From Gemmatimonadota bacterium (GTDB lineage Bacteria > Gemmatimonadota > Gemmatimonadetes > Gemmatimonadales > GWC2-71-9), in NCBI GenBank assembly GCA_016880225.1, contig JAEHDT010000163.1:1-10196 (forward strand): a stretch of DNA of 10,196 bases, read 5' to 3'. The position numbers were made by a program, and so were the translations under genes. Shown here in pieces: positions 7,105 through 10,196 of this stretch. How positions within the stretch are numbered: position 1 is the stretch's first letter; each line of letters opens with the position of its first letter. The notes under the pieces were generated by a model. The model did not search any database and was not told the origin of the DNA. It saw nothing but the letters and a program-made list of their open reading frames with translations.

Positions 7105-7233
7105 CGGACCCTCCTATATGGCGTTCGAGTGCGTGCGGCGGCGCCGATCCAGATGAAGCGTGCCAGCTCGTACATGCACTGGATCTCGAGCAGTAGTCTG
7201 GAAGGCGGTCGCAGCGCGGCTCGCGATCACCGA
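7105..7233 (-). other. 129-base gap between the LVIVD lipoprotein and DUF2892 genes, with an inverted repeat
   Basis: Besides the ribosome binding site it holds a perfect 7-base inverted repeat, GATCCAG at 7146-7152 and CTGGATC at 7179-7185, with 26 bases between the arms. It is the largest gap in the window and the likeliest place for a promoter of the second gene block, but I see no sigma-70 type -35/-10 pair. The repeat could be an operator or an RNA stem; with seven bases per arm chance is also possible. Confidence 0.35.
7110..7115 (-). promoter_or_regulatory. Shine-Dalgarno site of the DUF2892 gene
   Basis: AGGAGG on the minus strand, five bases before the ATG at 7104. It decides between this start and an in-frame ATG four codons later. 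Confidence 0.8.
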
Positions 7234-7247
7234 TCAGCGCGCCGCGC
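7214..7247 (-). repeat. GC-rich hairpin across the stop codon of the LVIVD gene; possible weak terminator
   Basis: On the minus strand GCGCGGC (7247-7241) pairs with GCCGCGC (7220-7214), leaving a 20-base loop that itself contains GATCGGTGATC, a 4-base inner stem. The stop codon lies inside the loop. No run of T follows, so it is not a standard intrinsic terminator; it may slow transcription, protect the mRNA end, or be chance in GC-rich DNA. Confidence 0.3.
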
Positions 7248-9213
7248 CGGCCAGGTCCCCAACTTGGGCGGCGAGGGTCCGCACCTTGGCCGGGTCGGCG
7301 GCCCGCTGCGCGTCGCCCTGGAGATCCGCCGCCAGCTGCCGCAGAACCCCGCGCCGCGCATCCCCCTGCTGCTGCTCCGCCCGGACCAGCATGCTCATGA
7401 TCGCGCCGCACCGCTCACGCGGCAACCCGCTATCGCGCGCGAGTTGGTCGACGTAGGACTTGGCCACCACAAAGCTCGGCGGCCAGACCAGCTTCGGCTG
7501 ATCCTGGACGTTCAAGTAGTCGAAGTGCACCAGCTTCGCCGCGTCGATCTCGTTCTGCGTGAGCGATCCGCTCGGCACAAGCTCGAGCACGTCGAGCCCG
7601 CGGCCGATCTCAGAGCTGACGATGTAACCGTTGTACCAGTACGCGGACCACGAGCCCGCGCCCACGAGCTTGGTCGAGTCCATCGGGCCGCGGTCGAAGT
7701 AGGCGATCTCCTTGGGGTGCGCCGGGTCGGTCCAGTCGAACACCGAGATGCCGCCCTGATACCATCCCTGGACCATGATGTCGCGCCCGGGCACCGGAAT
7801 CAGCGAGCCGTTGTGGGCCACGCAGTTCTCGAACGCCGTCTGCGGCGCCGGCAGCTTGTAGTAGCCGCGGAACGTCATCGCGTCGCGCTCGAGCGTGAAG
7901 ATCGCGTCGGCTCCCCACTCCGGCCGGTCGGTGGCGCGGCACTTGGGCTGCAGGCCTCCGCCCCACTCGTCGGTGAACAGCACCTTGGTGCCGTCGTTGT
8001 TGAAGGTCGCCGAGTGCCAGTAGGCGAAGTTCGAATCGGCGGCCGCGGCGAGCCGCCGTGGATTGGCGGGGTCGCGAATGTCCAGCACGAGGCCGTACCC
8101 CGCGCACGCGCCGCCCGCGAGGCCGAGCGCCGGATACACGGTGATGTCGTGGCACTGGACGGGGCCCGGCCGCGGGCCGTTTCCGGGAGCGGGCGGGTTG
8201 ACGATCTTGTCCACGATCCCCTGCACATTGGTGCGCAGCGTCGCGCTGTCGGCGCTCGTCGGCGCGCCAGAGCCGCCGCGCGCTTTGACGATGCTGTCGA
8301 GCTGCGCGGCGACGAAGCGCGGCGGCAACACCCGCTCCAGGCCGAAGATCGTGGCGGTGAACCCGCCCGTGGCGCGCGCCTCCGCGGCCGCCTTGGCCGC
8401 CGCCGCGATGTCCTCCGGCGCCTCGGCGTGCGAGGCCGGCTCCGCCAGGTCCGCGAGAATCGCCGGCTTGTTCACCACCCGCGCCCGCTCGGGATGCGCC
8501 AGCGGCACCTGGATGACCTCGATCCGGAACAGCTCGCTGTTCGGGTCCTTGTCCGGCATCAGCGCCGAGCATCCCGCCAGCTCGTTGGGCGAGCGGACCG
8601 GGGCCGAGCCCGACACGTAGATGTAAACATTCGACGTGTCGTTCGGGGCGGTCACTACGGTGTGCGTGTGCGACCCACGGCAGGTCTGCACGCTCGTGAT
8701 CGGCTTGGGATGCGCGATGTCCGCGATGTCGAAGATGCGGATGCCGCGCATCCGGTCCTTGCTGACCGAATCCTGCACGCCCTGGGTCCCGCAGTCGAGC
8801 CGGCCGTTGAAGTCCTCGCCGGACGTGAACAGGAGGTTGCGGTACACGGAGACGTCGTTCTGGGCGTCGGGGCAGACGTAGGTCGTCACCAGCGTGGGAT
8901 GCGTCGGCTGCGAAATGTCCCACACCTGGAGACCGTGGAAATTGCCCTGGATCACGTAGTGCCCGGTGAAGGCGATGTCAGAGTTGAGAAACCCGAAGTC
9001 CCCCGGATCGCTCGGATTGGTGAACTGCGCCGGCTTCGGCGCCGCAGCCACGAGCCGGAGGTTCCACGCCGCCTCGGCGGCGTTCATCCACCCCGCCCGG
9101 AGCCCCACCCGCCGGTCGGCACTCGGGGCGGTGACGGGCACGTTCGACTTGGCGGCGGTGGCACAGGCGGCGAGGGCTACGAGACCGACCGCGAACACAG
9201 ACGTGGATCTCAC
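7234..9213 (-). CDS. LVIVD-repeat lipoprotein, predicted beta-propeller, secreted
   Basis: A 659-residue protein with a lipoprotein signal (MRSTSVFAVGLVALAAC, lipobox LAAC, Cys17), so it should be anchored in the envelope. The body carries LVIVD-type propeller repeats: GLQVWDISQPTHPTLV (94-109), GIRIFDIADIAHPKPI (157-172), GLVLDIRDPANPRRL (374-388), GISVFDWTDPAHPKEI (488-503), plus a weaker RGLDVLEL (538-545). HSATFNNDGTKVLFTDEWGGG (400-420) is another family block. Many Cys suggest disulfides. A region at 250-345, rich in Ala and Pro, interrupts the repeats, and the last 70 residues are a charged helix after the propeller. Ligand and function are unknown in this family. The GTG at 9213 is chosen because it begins the lipoprotein signal and overlaps the DUF305 stop as GTGA; longer readings of the frame have no signal. 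The two proteins probably work together. Confidence 0.85.
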   Translation of the reverse strand: MRSTSVFAVGLVALAACATAAKSNVPVTAPSADRRVGLRAGWMNAAEAAWNLRLVAAAPKPAQFTNPSDPGDFGFLNSDIAFTGHYVIQGNFHGLQVWDISQPTHPTLVTTYVCPDAQNDVSVYRNLLFTSGEDFNGRLDCGTQGVQDSVSKDRMRGIRIFDIADIAHPKPITSVQTCRGSHTHTVVTAPNDTSNVYIYVSGSAPVRSPNELAGCSALMPDKDPNSELFRIEVIQVPLAHPERARVVNKPAILADLAEPASHAEAPEDIAAAAKAAAEARATGGFTATIFGLERVLPPRFVAAQLDSIVKARGGSGAPTSADSATLRTNVQGIVDKIVNPPAPGNGPRPGPVQCHDITVYPALGLAGGACAGYGLVLDIRDPANPRRLAAAADSNFAYWHSATFNNDGTKVLFTDEWGGGLQPKCRATDRPEWGADAIFTLERDAMTFRGYYKLPAPQTAFENCVAHNGSLIPVPGRDIMVQGWYQGGISVFDWTDPAHPKEIAYFDRGPMDSTKLVGAGSWSAYWYNGYIVSSEIGRGLDVLELVPSGSLTQNEIDAAKLVHFDYLNVQDQPKLVWPPSFVVAKSYVDQLARDSGLPRERCGAIMSMLVRAEQQQGDARRGVLRQLAADLQGDAQRAADPAKVRTLAAQVGDLAGAAR

Positions 9214-9788
9214 TGGGGACTCCGTTGAGGGGTTGAGGACAGTGCGTCCAGCATGCGGGTCATCCGGTTGATCTCGGTGAGCTGGTCGGCGGACACATCG
9301 GAGGCGAACTGGAACAGGAGGCCGTCCCGGGCGGCGCCGGGCGCATCGAGCAGCTCCCGCACCATGGCGAGTGCGCCGCGGTGGTGCTGGATCATGAACG
9401 TGAGGAACAGCCGGTCGAACTCGGCGCCGCGCGCGCCGTCGAGCTGCGCCAACTGCTCGGGGGTCAGCATGCCCGGCATCAGCATGGGGTGGTCCATGCC
9501 GGGCATCAGGTAGCCGCGGGGGTCCGGCTCGGGCGCCGGCTCGTGACGCTCCCGCAGCCAGCGTTGCATGGACGCGATCTCGTCGCGCTGGCCCACGACG
9601 ATGCGCTCGCACAGCGCCTGGACGGCGGCGCCGGCGCCGTGCGAGGGCGCCCAGCCGGCCATCAGCACGGCCTGCGCGTGGTGGGCGATCATGCCCGACA
9701 TGAAGTGCACATCCGCGGCCGTGGGGACCTGCTGCGCCGCGCCAGAGCACGGTGCCGTTGTGGCGAGCACCAGCAATAGCCGCTTCAT
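9210..9788 (-). CDS. DUF305 family exported protein, two HH helices and a Met-rich segment
   Basis: A 192-residue protein of the DUF305 family, four-helix, ferritin-like proteins; the cyanobacterial member CopM binds copper. A signal peptide covers about residues 1-18. The two hallmark helices are DVHFMSGMIAHH (26-37) with AQAVLMA after it, and FDRLFLTFMIQHHRGALAMV (124-143). Between them lies MPGMDHPMLMPGM (95-107), Met/His-rich and suited to soft metals such as Cu(I); metal binding is inference. The ATG at 9788 is chosen because it starts the signal (MKRLLLVLA) with GGAG four bases before it; an in-frame ATG 14 codons upstream would put charged residues ahead of the signal. It overlaps the LVIVD lipoprotein gene by four bases, so both are translated from one mRNA. 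Confidence 0.88.
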   Translation of the reverse strand: MKRLLLVLATTAPCSGAAQQVPTAADVHFMSGMIAHHAQAVLMAGWAPSHGAGAAVQALCERIVVGQRDEIASMQRWLRERHEPAPEPDPRGYLMPGMDHPMLMPGMLTPEQLAQLDGARGAEFDRLFLTFMIQHHRGALAMVRELLDAPGAARDGLLFQFASDVSADQLTEINRMTRMLDALSSTPQRSPQ

Positions 9789-9878
9789 CCGGCTCCAGTC
9801 ACGAAACAGCCTCCCGAACGTCCGCGCCACGGGCGCGTAAGCTGCAGGCGTGGTGCCGGGCGGCGCAAGCCATGCTCG
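9789..9878 (-). other. 90-base gap with a GC hairpin and weak attC-like ends
   Basis: Contains a perfect 6-base stem with a 3-base loop, CGCGCC-CGT-GGCGCG at 9837-9823 on the minus strand, without a T run. The preceding stop codon lies in GCCTGACG (9884-9877) and the other end carries CGTTCGGGAGGC (9820-9809), a vague match to the end sites of integron attC elements. The pairing between the ends is imperfect and GTTCGGG does not fit the core consensus GTTRRRY. It may simply be a leader and mRNA-end hairpin. Confidence 0.25.
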
Positions 9879-10196
9879 TCAGGCAGCTGGGCCCTTCTGC
9901 GGAGCCGGCAGCCACCGCCCGACCCTTCCACAGTACGCGTCGTACGCACTCCCGAACTGGCGCCGCAGCGTCGGCTCCTCCACGAGCAGCACAAACAAAT
10001 GAAACAGCAGCGCCATGGCGATCCCATACGCGAGCACGCTCCACGAGCCGGACAGTGCGGCCCAACCCCCCACGACCAGGAGCACGCCGAGATACATCGG
10101 ATTGCGCACGTAGCGATACAGGCCGCGAACCACCAGGTCCTTCGGCGGATCGATGGGTGCGGGCGTCCCCCGCCCCGCGGTGGCGAAGTCCCAGAG
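9879..10196 (-). CDS. Isoprenylcysteine carboxyl methyltransferase / phospholipid methyltransferase family protein, C-terminal part (cut by right edge)
   Basis: The last 105 residues of an integral-membrane, SAM-dependent methyltransferase. The frame is open to the window edge, so the true start lies outside; an internal GTG at 10133 is not a start, because the preceding residues (DFATAGRGTPAPIDPP) are typical for the family. GLYRYVRNPMYLG (25-37) is the signature motif of the ICMT/PEMT group. Membrane helices follow at about 36-50 and 53-72, and EEPTLRRQFGSAYDAYCGRVGRWLP (73-97, in outline EEP.LRRQFG..Y..Y.....RWLP) is the SAM-binding tail. The substrate, whether a lipid, a small isoprenoid or a thiol, cannot be told. 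It lies 90 bases before the DUF305 gene; a shared operon is possible but not shown. Confidence 0.9.
   Translation of the reverse strand, partial: LWDFATAGRGTPAPIDPPKDLVVRGLYRYVRNPMYLGVLLVVGGWAALSGSWSVLAYGIAMALLFHLFVLLVEEPTLRRQFGSAYDAYCGRVGRWLPAPQKGPAA

Noticed and set aside
7101..7175. 24-codon minus-strand frame MYELARFIWIG ending in an ATGA overlap with DUF2892
   Set aside because: Its codons look gene-like and the overlap is neat, but there is no ribosome binding site before the ATG and the end merely reads through the DUF2892 AGGAGG site. It could be a leader peptide or a gene remnant; too little to call.
6757..9228. Very long plus-strand open frame (823 codons) opposite the LVIVD gene
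   Set aside because: It is an Arg/His/Val-rich antisense shadow, typical of GC-rich DNA, with no domain; the minus strand has clear family motifs, a lipobox and coupled stops.
9789..9830. Longer DUF305 start at 9830 (14 extra residues)
   Set aside because: The extension (ARTFGRLFRDWSR) is charged, lies before a normal signal peptide and overlaps the hairpin; the ATG at 9788 has GGAG nearby.
9823..9837. GC hairpin as a Rho-independent terminator
   Set aside because: The stem is perfect but only six bases and no T run follows it on the minus strand.

Overview
The window is a GC-rich bacterial chromosome segment in which every gene I can support lies on the minus strand, so transcription runs from high to low coordinates. 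The base composition, the Sec-exported and outer-membrane proteins, and the gene string fmdB-argS-pfkB-purM followed by a small beta-barrel protein and ribD suggest a diderm soil or sediment bacterium. Gemmatimonadota is my best guess; this is inference from gene style and order, with no marker gene to prove it.

Read in the direction of transcription, the first block (10196 to 7234) holds the 3' part of an integral-membrane methyltransferase of the isoprenylcysteine/phospholipid methyltransferase type, a 90-base structured gap, a secreted DUF305 protein with a Met-rich segment, and a large LVIVD-repeat lipoprotein. The last two overlap by four bases (GTGA) and probably act together outside the cytoplasm. 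A 129-base gap follows.

The second block (7104 to 6018) has a small DUF2892 membrane protein, an exported cyclophilin-type peptidyl-prolyl isomerase and a tiny Lys-rich protein. After it comes a conserved-looking protein of unknown function (5970 to 5431) whose N-terminus and start codon are doubtful; its layout resembles the RuvC/YqgF (RNase H-like) fold.

The third block (5397 to 1) is very compact: an FmdB-type zinc ribbon protein, arginyl-tRNA synthetase, a PfkB-family kinase, PurM of purine synthesis, a small outer-membrane protein, and ribD of riboflavin synthesis, which is cut by the left edge. Start and stop codons overlap or nearly touch at fmdB/argS, argS/pfkB and pfkB/purM, and the purM stop lies inside the ribosome binding site of the next gene, so this block is probably one operon of housekeeping genes. 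purM and ribD share the purine theme, since riboflavin is made from GTP.

I see no RNA gene, CRISPR array, insertion sequence or prophage. No gap without a gene exceeds about 130 bases. No convincing sigma-70 promoter or T-tailed terminator is visible. The most unusual points are the start problem and RNase H-like look of the unknown protein, the DUF305/LVIVD pair, and a weak attC-like gap after the methyltransferase. None of these amounts to a clearly new system.
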